In this document: positions 19,001-27,437 of the stretch, piece by piece
Numbering within the stretch: position 1 is the first letter of the stretch
Layout of the letters: the number at the start of each line of letters is the position of its first letter
NCBI RefSeq assembly: GCF_009668025.1
Contig: NZ_WJXZ01000013.1
Coordinates: 248,001-312,000, forward strand
DNA: 64,000 bases
Direction of reading: 5' to 3'
Source: Larkinella terrae
Lineage (GTDB): Bacteria > Bacteroidota > Bacteroidia > Cytophagales > Spirosomataceae
Translations under genes and position numbers: made by a program
The notes under the pieces: model-generated
Seen by the model: the letters and a program-made list of their open reading frames with translations, nothing else
What the model was told of the DNA's origin: nothing
Databases searched by the model: none

Positions 19001-19630
19001 TTCAATGAAAAATCACCGGTTTATCCGAATCTTTACGAAATGATTCAGGGACGCTTGGCGGGCGTCACGGTCACGCGGGAAGGGGCCATGCAAGCGCGTA
19101 GCTATAAGGTATTTTTGCGGGGTGTGAACAGTTTCAAAAGTGGTATGCAGCCTCTGTATTTAATGGATGGCCTACCTATTCAGGACCCGGATGGAAACGC
19201 TCTGATGCAATTCAATTCGAGCGATATCGAACGGGTTGAACTGTTGAAAAATGGGGGTAAGACGGGTATGTACGGAGCCCGGGGTGGGAATGGTGTCGTT
19301 GCTTTTTACACCAAAAGATCACGCTCCATGCAGGGCAGCGCAAAACCGGTATTGGGATTGACTCCCATCCAATTCATCGGTTATCCTTCGGTGCATCGCG
19401 AATTTTACGTGCCTCGCTATGATTCCGAAGCACCGACCGGCAGTCCTTCCGGCCCCGTCGATAACCGGGACGTATTGTACTGGAAACCGCTGATGCAAAC
19501 CGACGGTCAGGGGCAAAGCCAGGTTCGTTTTCCGCTATCGGATGTCGTCCGAACAATACGCGTGGTGATACAAGGCATTACGGCCAATGGTCGTCCGGTG
19601 ATGGGCGTTCAGTTGGTTCGGGTTCAATAA
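16079..19630 (+). CDS. Macroglobulin-like/TonB-plug hybrid surface protein
   Basis: 1183 residues with a signal peptide to about 24. Order of domains: carboxypeptidase-regulatory-like sandwich 27-105; a region with DUF5686-like text 'SEVLHFKEDKD' to about 350; an MG2-like macroglobulin domain about 400-495 ('PTIFVHIDKSFYATGDRLWM', 'GTYRLRAYTDED'); further beta domains; a second regulatory-like sandwich about 820-890; a TonB-plug-like domain 967-1080 ('MIQGRLAGVTV', 'PLYLMDGLPIQ', 'DIERVELLKNG'); and a macroglobulin-like end (about 1127-1183, 'VLYWKPLMQTDGQGQSQVRF'). There is no beta-barrel, so this is not a transporter despite the plug. The family is widespread in Bacteroidota and uncharacterised; an envelope docking role is inference. 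Confidence 0.85.
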   Translation: MRCSFFIGWLTAVLLLSSTLLTHGQTTAVLTGYVTDAVTGKPMPFANVYVNGSTRGATTDEKGFYTLAGVPLGTVEIAVSFVGYQPIAQKIRFENASPQKVNFQLKESEQMLDAVTVRGNPKGWERHLRQFKKEILGEPFGGQCVLVNSEVLHFKEDKDHLYATANEPLIIDNQALGYRLIYALQHFDASPSGNVFSAGTARFEELKPENERQANRFRRNRLLAYQGSIRHLMASLIDNTFGQAGFLVYQEDATKPISPDRRSITLAAAIGDYKRLIPIQAAKLIQPGRLATERRLVSPLKLIVFYTHGVSNFSPYPDARYAYTEMKLPSGQMQLSVNGVITMPEGMEAKGSMGNDRLSTMLPADWKPEGNEKESLTTGLLATQGKLLPPDSSLGRITATFNERFKLQAPTIFVHIDKSFYATGDRLWMSTYLLDAASHQRAGGETALHVDLLTTAGKLVQHQWVRIVDGRGQGNFRLSDTLTTGTYRLRAYTDEDEAQRRPAFERSVAIYNLVRNDVSSRIDSVPQQPDIQILPEGGRWIAGLPARLGVKIVQPNGHSLSTTGRIVDDSGTEVVRFKTNQRGMTSVPMEPKTQRMYFAEVMYNNQPQRIPLPKIETEGLLLSADAISDTTQLALTIRNANRAASDSAYILILQRGRVVDQRKILLQNGVAKVSLPMTNWLPGLAQITLFDATARPQAERLIFVPQLVAPVRVRIGLNKNRYQPREQVLLGVNLSDNGAPAVGALSASITDAGQVPEDSADATLQAHLLLTGELRGHVENPNQYVVNPSAETRQALDDLLLTQGWRRVSGTPATDSLGGVSIRGRIMDVKNQPIPGAQITVMSTGVGRSFVKSAGTDEQGRFRLAGLAISDTIQLVTQLTDRQRKNISSREAYLVQEGPGSQWEPIKTVSAPNWSTFRAQLEAVRTRQEANADFYRDKKTEVLNEVTVRARKTEGRPEDIQQRSLHNEADAVLVFNEKSPVYPNLYEMIQGRLAGVTVTREGAMQARSYKVFLRGVNSFKSGMQPLYLMDGLPIQDPDGNALMQFNSSDIERVELLKNGGKTGMYGARGGNGVVAFYTKRSRSMQGSAKPVLGLTPIQFIGYPSVHREFYVPRYDSEAPTGSPSGPVDNRDVLYWKPLMQTDGQGQSQVRFPLSDVVRTIRVVIQGITANGRPVMGVQLVRVQ

Positions 19631-19729
19631 CGTTAGCCTGAAGCTAATTACGACGAATCGGGATGGGGTTGTATCATTCATCCGCTTAGCCATGCTCAAC
19701 AAATGCTCTGAAGATGGCAGAGTTGCTGG

Positions 19730-21841
19730 TTATGGCAGCGCAAACGCCACGTACCGATCCCCCGACTTCGTTTTGAGTTTGCCGCCCCCGCAGGCAATCA
19801 CGACGTACTGTTTACCATTGACAGCGTAAGTACTCGGCGAAGCGTACCCGGCAGCAGGTAATTTGGCGCGCCAGAGTTCCCGACCGGTTTTACGATCAAA
19901 AGCCCGAATCAGTTCGTCGCGGGAAGAAGCGATGAATAGCAAACCGCCCGCCGTGACAGCCGGGGCACCGTAGTTGTCGGTACCCGTCGGGGGAATGCCC
20001 TTCGCCACCAGTTCGGGGTACTCGCCCAGCGGGACTTGCCAGCGGTGTTCACCCGTATTCATGTCAATCGCCGTTAGGGTGCCCCAGGGTGGGCGACTCA
20101 CGGGATACCCGGCCCGGTCGTACCAGCGGGTAAAACCGGTATGGTGGTAGGGTGACGTATTAAGGCCCGGTTTCCCGGCGCTGGCGACGGTCGTCGTTTT
20201 ACCAAAGAGAAAATCCACGATCGCCTTGCGCTCCGCGTCCTTCAGGTGGGTGAATGCCGGCATCATGCCCTGGCCTTTGGCCAGAACCTGGGCCACGGAT
20301 TTCTCGTTGCGTTTTTGGGCAATGCCGGTCAGGGCCGGATAAGTACCATCGTGACTGCCTTCGCGATTTTGGCCGTGGCAGGTGGCGCAGTGGGTCTGGT
20401 AGAGTTGGTTTCCGTTGCGATTAACGGCACCGGCTGTCAACGAACCGGTTTTGGTAGGAACCAGCCCCATCGTGACCGGTATTTGTTTGGACGGTACGTA
20501 CATAATACCGGCTTCGTCCACCGCAGCCCCACCCCACTGCGCGCCCCCGTCGGTGCCGGGGAAAAACACGGTACGATTTGGGCTCAGGGGAAGAGGAATG
20601 AACTCCTTGCCCTTTTGCCAGCGCCGGAGCTGGGCCACAATCGTGTCGCGGTCGGTTACAAAGTCGTTGATATCGTTTTCTGAAAACGATTGCCGGGTAA
20701 AAGGGGCGGGTTTCAGGGGAATGGGCTGCGTTGGCCAGGCTTTCTCTCCCGGAACGGTGGAAGCGGGCATGGGTCGTTCCTCAATCGGAAACAGCGGTTT
20801 TCCAGTGACCCGGTCGAAGACAAACAGAAAACCCTGTTTGGACAATACCGAAACCGCATCGACCTTTTTTCCGTCATGAACGACGGTGAATAAATTGGGA
20901 GGAGCCGGAATATCGCGGTCCCAGATGTCGTGGTGGATGGTCTGAAAATGCCAGAGTCGCTTGCCGGTGGCTGCATCGAGAGCAATGAGGCTGTTGCCGA
21001 ACAGATTCTGGCCGGGCCGGGTGCTGCCGTATAGATCAAAGGCGGCCGTTCCTGTAGGAACGTACACGATGCCGCGCTGCCGGTCGATGGCCATACCCAT
21101 CCAGTTGTTGGCTCCTCCGAAGTTGCGGTAGCCGTCTTCCGGCCAGGTGTCCGCCCCATACTCGCCAGGGTGTGGAATGGTGTGAAACGTCCAGACGATC
21201 CGCCCCGTACGCAGGTCGTAGGCGCGGACATCGCCGGGCAAAGCCGGTGCAATCTCCGACACCCGGTGGCCCATGATGAGCAGATTTTTATAGACTATGC
21301 CCGGCGTGTTGCTCACGACGTACTCGTCGGCTCCGGGGCGGTTTAGGCCCTCTTTTAAGTTGATTTTTCCGCCTTTTCCAAAATTCAGCACCGGTTTTCC
21401 CGTTCGGGCGTCAAGGGCGTAGAGCAGCGAGCCATAGGCAAAGAAAATCCGGGCTTCTTTCCCATCGGTCCAGTAGGTAACGCCCCGGCTGTTCATGGAA
21501 AATGTATCATCGGTGAATGCCGTTTTCCAAATCTCCCTGCCCGTGGCGGCATCGACCGCAAAGGCCTGCGACCCCGCCGAAACACCGTACAACACCCCGT
21601 TGATAATGAGCGGATTGCACTGAATCTGGGTGTTATTTTTAACTGTATCAACCCCGCCCGAAGCATATTCCCAGGCGACCTTTAAGCCTGCAACGTTGCC
21701 GGGATTTAGCTGGGTGAGCGTCGAAAAATGGTTCCGATCCGGCCCTCCGTTGTATTCGGGCCAGTCAGTGTTGACGGGTTTTTCGGTCAGGCTGAGCAGA
21801 CCAACGGTCAGGAGTATGGCCGGGTAAGTGAAACGTTTCAT
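19730..21841 (-). CDS. PQQ-dependent dehydrogenase with inserted cytochrome c domain
   Basis: 703 residues from ATG 21841 (MKRFTYPAILL, signal peptide); the frame extends 8 codons further. It has repeated beta-propeller blades ending in 'ALDAATGKRLWHF', 'VFDRVTGKPLF' and 'AIDMNTGEHRW', the quinoprotein W-motif pattern. A haem c site CATCHG (485-490) with a later Met ('GMMPAF') lies between propeller blades, not at the C-terminus. These enzymes oxidise sugars or alcohols in the periplasm and feed electrons through the haem. No PQQ biosynthesis genes are in the window, so cofactor must come from elsewhere in the genome or the medium. It stands alone. Confidence 0.93.
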   Translation of the reverse strand: MKRFTYPAILLTVGLLSLTEKPVNTDWPEYNGGPDRNHFSTLTQLNPGNVAGLKVAWEYASGGVDTVKNNTQIQCNPLIINGVLYGVSAGSQAFAVDAATGREIWKTAFTDDTFSMNSRGVTYWTDGKEARIFFAYGSLLYALDARTGKPVLNFGKGGKINLKEGLNRPGADEYVVSNTPGIVYKNLLIMGHRVSEIAPALPGDVRAYDLRTGRIVWTFHTIPHPGEYGADTWPEDGYRNFGGANNWMGMAIDRQRGIVYVPTGTAAFDLYGSTRPGQNLFGNSLIALDAATGKRLWHFQTIHHDIWDRDIPAPPNLFTVVHDGKKVDAVSVLSKQGFLFVFDRVTGKPLFPIEERPMPASTVPGEKAWPTQPIPLKPAPFTRQSFSENDINDFVTDRDTIVAQLRRWQKGKEFIPLPLSPNRTVFFPGTDGGAQWGGAAVDEAGIMYVPSKQIPVTMGLVPTKTGSLTAGAVNRNGNQLYQTHCATCHGQNREGSHDGTYPALTGIAQKRNEKSVAQVLAKGQGMMPAFTHLKDAERKAIVDFLFGKTTTVASAGKPGLNTSPYHHTGFTRWYDRAGYPVSRPPWGTLTAIDMNTGEHRWQVPLGEYPELVAKGIPPTGTDNYGAPAVTAGGLLFIASSRDELIRAFDRKTGRELWRAKLPAAGYASPSTYAVNGKQYVVIACGGGKLKTKSGDRYVAFALP

Positions 21842-22121
21842 GAAAGGGTTTAGAGGGAAGTACAAATAAACACAAAGTTGCCGAAAGTTACAGTGGCAAT
21901 TCGGCAGTAAAACGTTCCTTTCACTGAGGAACCGGTGCGCTCCGTGGGGTATTTTACCGCTGCACGCCCCGAAATTGGTATTTAGGCCAGGCGCAAGCGG
22001 AGAGAAAGAAAATTTTCAATTATTTCTGTCTATTTTCATTCACCTTTTGATAGGTAACTCCATATACCACTGGCAGTTACTTTCCTATCTTCACATCTAT
22101 CCTTCTACCCAACTTTTGGCC

Positions 22122-23804
22122 ATGAAAACACGATTACTATTCTGCACAATTTTATTTTGCCTCCCGTTGCTAAGCCGGGCACAGAACACTCCAGATAAGG
22201 TCTGTTCGGGCAATCCATACGAAGTAAGTGAACAAACCGTTACGGTATCCGCTGCGGGGACCTACCAACTGACGATCAGCTATCGTTCCCCCGAAAAAAA
22301 CGTTCATGGAATCGTACGCATCAATGGTGTGTCACAAGAGATGACATTTCCCCAAACGGCAGATTTCCAGCAGGTAACGACAAAACCGGTCGTACTGCAC
22401 GCCGGTGTCAATGCGATTAACCTGAGCAGCGGCAGCGATGGCGGTTATGTCTGTTTCAACAACCTGTCGACCACGCTTGTTGGCCCTCCCCCAAATCCGG
22501 ATAATACCGGCGCCTTCGACGAGTTATGTTCTGGCAATCGGTATGAGTTTCGTCAGCGAACCATCACAGTCCCAAACGCAGGTACGTATCAACTGACGAT
22601 CAACTACCGGGCTCCCGAAAAGGAAGTTGAAGGTGTTTTGAGTATCAATGGCGCAACTCAGGCGGTCGTTTTCCCCCAGACCGCTGATTTTAAACCGACA
22701 ACCATTGGATCGGTTACGCTACAGGCCGGTGTCAACGTGATTGGTCTGAGCACTGGAAGCGAAGGGGGATATTTGTGTTTCAACAATCTGACCACGACTG
22801 CCGGTAGCGCACCCCCGATTCCGGAACAAGTGGTGAATAGAGTCTCTTTCCCGGAGGTCTGTTCGGGTAATCAGTCGGAAATACGCGGTCGCACTATCAA
22901 AGCGCCCGGCCGGGGCCTGTATCAGGTCGTAATCAGCTATCGTTCGCCTGAGAAAACCGTACAGGGCACCGTTTACGTCCTGGCGACGCCGGTAACACTT
23001 ACCTTCCCCCAGACCAGTGAGTACCAGGATATAAACGTCGGCGTTCTGGAGTTATACGAGGATAGCTACATCGGACTGGCCAGCGGCCCAGACGGAGGCA
23101 ACCTCTGTTTCAATCGCGTTTCGTTTACGAAATACGTCTTCCAATGTCATGAAGCAGAAGATGCCAGTGGCACGGGAACCGTTCTTTCCGAAGCCAATGC
23201 CTCCGGTGGCAAAGGCCGGGGAGATTACCGCACACCATCCGATTACCTGGAATACACGGTCACCGATATACCGGTCGCCGGTCAATATGTGCTGGCACTC
23301 ACCTACAAGACTGCGGAATACCCAAAAGCCAGGATTATTGTCAACGGGAGCGAGTCACAAGAACTTTTGCTGTTCCCAAGCGGTGGTAACTACGTCGCCC
23401 AAACCCCCTATGTGACGTTGAAGGCCGGGACCAATGTCATCCGGATTGAGGGGATCTCAGACGGGTCATTCCGGATGGATCGGATCTGTATTTTCAGTGT
23501 TTCACCCGCAGCCCGACTGACGGCCGATGCCCCACAGGCGGAAGAATCCGGCCTGCGCCTGAGCGTTTCACCCAATCCATCAGATGGCCCGGTTATGGTT
23601 CATTTTTACGCCCTTAAAGACGAAATCGTTCAATTGCAGGTAACTAATACCCAGGGAATACGCCAGTTCAGCCGGCAGATCAAGGCGGAAGGTGGCTACC
23701 AGAGCGTACCCGTTACAATCCCCGCCGGAACCGGCTCACTGTTTTTTGTGCAGTTGCAAAGTGGCCCCAGATCGGCGGTCCAAAAGGTATTAATAAACCG
23801 GTAG
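22122..23804 (+). CDS. T9SS-secreted protein with three Cys-paired repeats and a CBM6/35-like domain
   Basis: 560 residues from ATG 22122 (MKTRLLFCTILFCLPLLSRA, signal peptide); the frame is open from 21975 but the upstream codons read as leader. Three homologous beta-sandwich repeats lie at 28-115, 136-223 and 247-333 (period about 110). Each opens with CSGN and closes with CFNN or CFNR, so each probably holds one disulfide (28/111, 136/219, 247/329). A carbohydrate-binding-like domain follows at 342-460 ('CHEAEDASGTG', 'DYLEYTV', Cys342/Cys456). The last 80 residues ('LRLSVSPNPSDGPV...KVLINR') are a type A sorting domain for type IX secretion. Likely a cell-surface polysaccharide-binding protein. 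Confidence 0.88.
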   Translation: MKTRLLFCTILFCLPLLSRAQNTPDKVCSGNPYEVSEQTVTVSAAGTYQLTISYRSPEKNVHGIVRINGVSQEMTFPQTADFQQVTTKPVVLHAGVNAINLSSGSDGGYVCFNNLSTTLVGPPPNPDNTGAFDELCSGNRYEFRQRTITVPNAGTYQLTINYRAPEKEVEGVLSINGATQAVVFPQTADFKPTTIGSVTLQAGVNVIGLSTGSEGGYLCFNNLTTTAGSAPPIPEQVVNRVSFPEVCSGNQSEIRGRTIKAPGRGLYQVVISYRSPEKTVQGTVYVLATPVTLTFPQTSEYQDINVGVLELYEDSYIGLASGPDGGNLCFNRVSFTKYVFQCHEAEDASGTGTVLSEANASGGKGRGDYRTPSDYLEYTVTDIPVAGQYVLALTYKTAEYPKARIIVNGSESQELLLFPSGGNYVAQTPYVTLKAGTNVIRIEGISDGSFRMDRICIFSVSPAARLTADAPQAEESGLRLSVSPNPSDGPVMVHFYALKDEIVQLQVTNTQGIRQFSRQIKAEGGYQSVPVTIPAGTGSLFFVQLQSGPRSAVQKVLINR

Positions 23805-23882
23805 TTGCAATCGCTTCGGTGAATTAAATACAGAATGGGTCGTCTGGATACTGAATTATTTCGCGTTTGGCTCAAAATGGAA

Positions 23883-23922
23883 AATTGGATATTAATGCCA
23901 GCAAATGCATTCATATCCAATT
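23883..23922. terminator. Hairpin between convergent genes
   Basis: Perfect arms AATTGGATAT (23883-23892) and ATATCCAATT (23913-23922) around 20 nt, between the stops of the T9SS protein (+) and the hydrolase (-). Probably a bidirectional terminator; no strong T-tract is seen. Confidence 0.45.
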
Positions 23923-23974
23923 CATCCGAATCGTAAAACGGAAACTGAAACGTTAAAGCCTGATTCTACTTTTC

Positions 23975-24832
23975 CTACGCCAGCTTCTCCTTGAACAATG
24001 CAATCGTGCGATCCCAGGCTAGTTTGGCTGCGGCTTCGTTGTAGCGCGGACCGGCGGTGTCGTTGTGGAAAGCGTGTTGCGCCCCCTCGTAGACGTACAG
24101 TTTGTAAGGCACATTCGCTTTTTTGAGGGCTTCTTCGTAAGCCGGAATTCCCGCGTTAATCCGCTCGTCCATTCCGCCGTAATGCAGTAACATCGTGGCT
24201 TTGATTTTCGGAACATCGGCGGCTTCGGGCTGCCGACCGTAAAATGGAACAGCTGCTTTCAGATCCGGGTAATTGACCGCCAGTTGATTTGCCATCGCTC
24301 CTCCCCAGCAAAAACCGACGCACCCCAGCTTACCGTTGCTATCGGGGCGGTTTTTGAGGTAATCCAGCCCTTTCAGAAAATTCTGTTTGGTTTTTTCCGC
24401 ATCCAGTTTCCCAAACAATTCCCGAATTTGGGTTTCGTCGGTTGGCGTCCCACCGGCGGCCGACAGGGCGTCGGGAGCCATTGCCAGAAAACCGGCGAGG
24501 GCCAGTCGGCGGGTAACGTCCTCGATGTGCGGATTCAGGCCCCGGTTTTCGTGAATCACCACGACCGAGCCGTATTTCCCGTTGGCTTTCGGACGGGCCA
24601 GGTAGCCTTTCATCGTCGTGTCGGCGCCAGGGTAAGTAATCCGTTCGGTCAGAATCCGGTCATCCTGGCCGGATACGGTTTGGGCCTGGGCGTAATTCAG
24701 TTCCAGCGTCGATAAAACCGCCAGGGCTGCGGTCATGCTACCGGTCAGCTTAGCCAGCCGTTGCAGAAAAACATCCCGCTTCAGCGGAACGTGCGTGTAC
24801 TCATCGAATAGGTTGATAATGCGCTGATCCAT
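23975..24832 (-). CDS. Dienelactone hydrolase-family protein
   Basis: 285 residues from ATG 24832 (MDQRIINLFDEYTHVPLKRD); the open frame starts earlier, but this start gives the usual N-terminus of the family's long form. Residues 28-50 form a hydrophobic export segment. The alpha/beta hydrolase triad of dienelactone hydrolases is complete: Cys175 in GFCWGG, Asp222 in GGMDERI, His253 in QHAFHN. Such enzymes hydrolyse small lactones or esters; the true substrate here is unknown. It lies 128 bp after AraR on the same strand behind a hairpin, with a TACCTTTC promoter-like box of its own, so it is probably not part of the ara operon. Confidence 0.88.
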   Translation of the reverse strand: MDQRIINLFDEYTHVPLKRDVFLQRLAKLTGSMTAALAVLSTLELNYAQAQTVSGQDDRILTERITYPGADTTMKGYLARPKANGKYGSVVVIHENRGLNPHIEDVTRRLALAGFLAMAPDALSAAGGTPTDETQIRELFGKLDAEKTKQNFLKGLDYLKNRPDSNGKLGCVGFCWGGAMANQLAVNYPDLKAAVPFYGRQPEAADVPKIKATMLLHYGGMDERINAGIPAYEEALKKANVPYKLYVYEGAQHAFHNDTAGPRYNEAAAKLAWDRTIALFKEKLA

Positions 24833-24873
24833 GGGTCGAAGGTTTAGGTTGAAAGGTACAAAAATGTTGTCGG

Positions 24874-24933
24874 TTTTCGGTGGCTGATGCATTCTTACCA
24901 ACGTTTTTATTACCATGCGTCAGCATCCGAAAA
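24874..24933. terminator. Imperfect hairpin at the end of the ara operon
   Basis: Arms 24874-24892 (TTTTCGGTGGCTGATGCAT) and 24915-24933 (ATGCGTCAGCATCCGAAAA) pair with three mismatches. It begins 28 nt after the AraR stop and ends before the hydrolase start, where an operon terminator is expected. Confidence 0.45.
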
Positions 24934-24960
24934 CTGAAAACCGTATCCCGAAAACCGCTA

Positions 24961-25653
24961 TCATTTCAAATCAAAACTGCTCCCCTCCTGCACCAATTTC
25001 TGGTAGATATTCGGGTCAAACTGGTAGTAGAACGCTCCTTTTCGGGAGGTAGTTTTGTCTTTTTCATTCAGTTTCACCAGCCATTCCATTGAGTTGAGTC
25101 GTTTGCTGAAATTCCGGTGGTCGAGCGGCTGGTTGTTGATCGCTTCGTACAAACTACGGAGTTGGGGAATCGTGAATTTTTCAGGTAACAGCTCAAAACC
25201 AATCGGTTGCGTCCGCGCCCGTCGCCGGAGCCGTACCAGCGCTTTCTCCACCATGTCGTTGTGATCGAAAATCAGATCCGGTTTTTGGGAAACCGGAAAC
25301 CACTTCGCGTTGTGGGAATCAGCGAGGTCCTTATTGTACTGGTCGGTGCGAATGAGGGCGTAATAGGCAATCGACAGGGTGCGGGCTACCGGATCACGAC
25401 GAACTTTGCCGTAGGCATACAATTGTTCCATGTAAACGCCCGTCAAACCGGTCAGCGTTTCCAGAATGCGTTCGGCCCCTTCATCGACGCTTTCGTCGTT
25501 TTTCAGAAAACCGCCCATAAGCGACCATTTTCCTCTTTCGGGCTCAAATCCCCGTTTAATCAGCAGCAGTTGAAGTTCCTGCTGGTCAAATCCAAAAATA
25601 ATGCAGTCCAGCGCCACGAAGTGCTTTTCGTGCTGATCGTATACAATTTCCAT
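24961..25653 (-). CDS. araR: AraR-type transcriptional regulator, Nudix-derived (NrtR family)
   Basis: 230 residues from ATG 25653 (MEIVYDQHEKHFVALDC). N-terminal Nudix-like domain 12-145, C-terminal winged helix 150-225 ('FTIPQLRSLYEAINNQPLDH', 'NFSKRLNSMEWL'). The Nudix box is broken: where a hydrolase has RExxEExG, this protein has 'RILETLTG' (63-69 region), so the catalytic acidic residues are missing and the domain should only bind a ligand. Known Bacteroidota AraR proteins of this family repress arabinose genes and are released by L-arabinose. Position as last gene of araA-araB-araD-symporter supports that role. A TTAATTTG box near 25723-25730 may give it a separate promoter. Confidence 0.9.
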   Translation of the reverse strand: MEIVYDQHEKHFVALDCIIFGFDQQELQLLLIKRGFEPERGKWSLMGGFLKNDESVDEGAERILETLTGLTGVYMEQLYAYGKVRRDPVARTLSIAYYALIRTDQYNKDLADSHNAKWFPVSQKPDLIFDHNDMVEKALVRLRRRARTQPIGFELLPEKFTIPQLRSLYEAINNQPLDHRNFSKRLNSMEWLVKLNEKDKTTSRKGAFYYQFDPNIYQKLVQEGSSFDLK

Positions 25654-25759
25654 TTTATGCATCCACGGATCGCAGGGGCGGCCCCGTCTGGTCCGTGACA
25701 TTCTCGATTGATTGGTACCTTCAAATTAAAAGAATCATGGAATCAACTCCGCAGATCCG

Positions 25760-27415
25760 CTAATAAAATACCGAAAATACCAATATAACGAGGCTGGTAA
25801 TGACGATTGCGCCAATCAGGAACGGTTTTGAAACCTGAAACCAACTGGCCTCCACCGCGAACGCTTTCGGGGAGTCCTTTCCTTTCGATTCGGCCAGACT
25901 AATCACGACCTGCAAAACGACGCACGCCCAGAATACCAGTCCCATGCGGTTCAGGAACGGAATATCCGGCGCATTGAATTTCAGGAAAGTCGACAGCGGA
26001 ATACTCAGCAACGCAGCCGCCAGCGCCCCGTTGGCCGTGGCTTTTTTCCAGAAAAAACCGAGCAGAAAAATAGCGAGAATACCCGGCGAAATAAAACCGG
26101 TATACTCCTGAATGTATTCGAACCCTTGTCCCAGATTCTTCAGAAATGGACTGATCGCCAATGCAATAATGAATGACACCACAATGGCAATTCGCCCGCG
26201 CCAGACGGTTTGCTTTTCGGTCAGATTTTTATTGAAAAATTTCTGGTGAATGTCGAGCATGTAAATCGTCGAAATGCTGTTGGCTTTCCCGGCCAGCGAG
26301 GCCACAATGGCCGCCGTCAGCGCGGCAAACGCCATTCCTTTCAAACCGGTCGGCAGCAGATTGAGCAAAACCGGGTACGAATTATCGGGCTTGATCACGC
26401 CCCCTTCCGTAATGCCGCGAACAATCGCCGGATCGGCGTTTTCCTGAAACAGCACATAAGCCGCCAGCCCGGGCAGCACGACGATGAACGGCATCATGAT
26501 TTTCAGGAACGAGGCAAACAACAAACCGTTGCGGGCCGTACTTAAATTAGCTCCGAGGGCCCGCTGGGTGATGTACTGGTTGCACCCAAAATAATTGAAA
26601 TTCACGATCCACTGCCCGCCAATCACGAACATCATGAATCCGGGCAATTGGTTGTAGGCATCCGTAAAACCGCCTTTTCCGTCGTACACCTGGTATTGCC
26701 CCTTGCTGAAAATCATGTGCAGGTGGCTGTCGGCTTTTTGCCGAATCAGTCCCAATCCTTCAAAAATACCCGCGCCCGTCCCGACTTTATCAGACAGTAA
26801 ATCAAGCGCCAAATACGTGGTCGCCAAACCGCCGACGACTAGACACACGACCTGAATGACGTCCGTATACCCGATCACTTTCATGCCGCCCAGCGTAATA
26901 AAAACCGCAAAAACCGTCAGAAAAATGGCACAGGACATGAAGCCAAAACCGGTCATTTTTTCCAGACTCAGCGCGCCCAGGTAAATAATGGACGTCAGAT
27001 TGACGAGGATGTAGAGGAAAAGCCAAAAAACCGCCATGATGGTTGCCAGACGTCCATCGTAGCGATTTTGCAGGAACTGCGGCATGGTATAGATCCGGTT
27101 TTTGATGTACATCGGCAGAAAATAAACCGCAATGATGATGAGCGAAAAACTGCCCACCAGTTCGTACACCGAAATCGCCAGACCGAGCTGAAATGCCTGC
27201 CCGCTCATGCCGATGAACTGTTCCGCCGAAATGTTGGAAGCAATGATCGACGCGCCGATGGCCCACCACGTCAGCGAACCTTCGGCCAGAAAAAAGTCCT
27301 TCGAGTCGGCGGTTTGCTTCCCTTTGTGCGTGTAAACCCAATAGCCGTAGACGGCAACGATCACGAAGTAGATCAGGAAAATAATGTAATCGATCGATTC
27401 AAGTCCGAGCGTCAT
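25760..27415 (-). CDS. Sodium/solute symporter (SSS family), probable L-arabinose transporter
   Basis: 551 residues from ATG 27415 (MTLGLESIDYIIFLIYF); the longer frame runs back through an inverted repeat and is not credible. It has about 14 membrane helices and the SSS signature region 'FFLAEGSLTWWAIGASIIASN' (shown in part: SLTWWAIGASIIASNISAEQ) and 'GMSGQAFQLG', as in vSGLT-type sugar transporters. Its place between araD and araR makes it the inner-membrane arabinose uptake protein, driven by sodium. It is separated from araD by a 35-bp-stem hairpin that could lower its expression relative to the enzymes. Confidence 0.93.
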   Translation of the reverse strand: MTLGLESIDYIIFLIYFVIVAVYGYWVYTHKGKQTADSKDFFLAEGSLTWWAIGASIIASNISAEQFIGMSGQAFQLGLAISVYELVGSFSLIIIAVYFLPMYIKNRIYTMPQFLQNRYDGRLATIMAVFWLFLYILVNLTSIIYLGALSLEKMTGFGFMSCAIFLTVFAVFITLGGMKVIGYTDVIQVVCLVVGGLATTYLALDLLSDKVGTGAGIFEGLGLIRQKADSHLHMIFSKGQYQVYDGKGGFTDAYNQLPGFMMFVIGGQWIVNFNYFGCNQYITQRALGANLSTARNGLLFASFLKIMMPFIVVLPGLAAYVLFQENADPAIVRGITEGGVIKPDNSYPVLLNLLPTGLKGMAFAALTAAIVASLAGKANSISTIYMLDIHQKFFNKNLTEKQTVWRGRIAIVVSFIIALAISPFLKNLGQGFEYIQEYTGFISPGILAIFLLGFFWKKATANGALAAALLSIPLSTFLKFNAPDIPFLNRMGLVFWACVVLQVVISLAESKGKDSPKAFAVEASWFQVSKPFLIGAIVITSLVILVFSVFY

Positions 27416-27437
27416 ACGAGATGGAAGGTTTAGGAGG

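Noticed and set aside
20246-20683. 145-codon frame opposite the PQQ dehydrogenase
   Set aside because: Antisense shadow; the dehydrogenase motifs are clear on the other strand.
26802-27341. 179-codon frame opposite in register within the symporter gene
   Set aside because: Same-strand shadow of the membrane protein in another frame.
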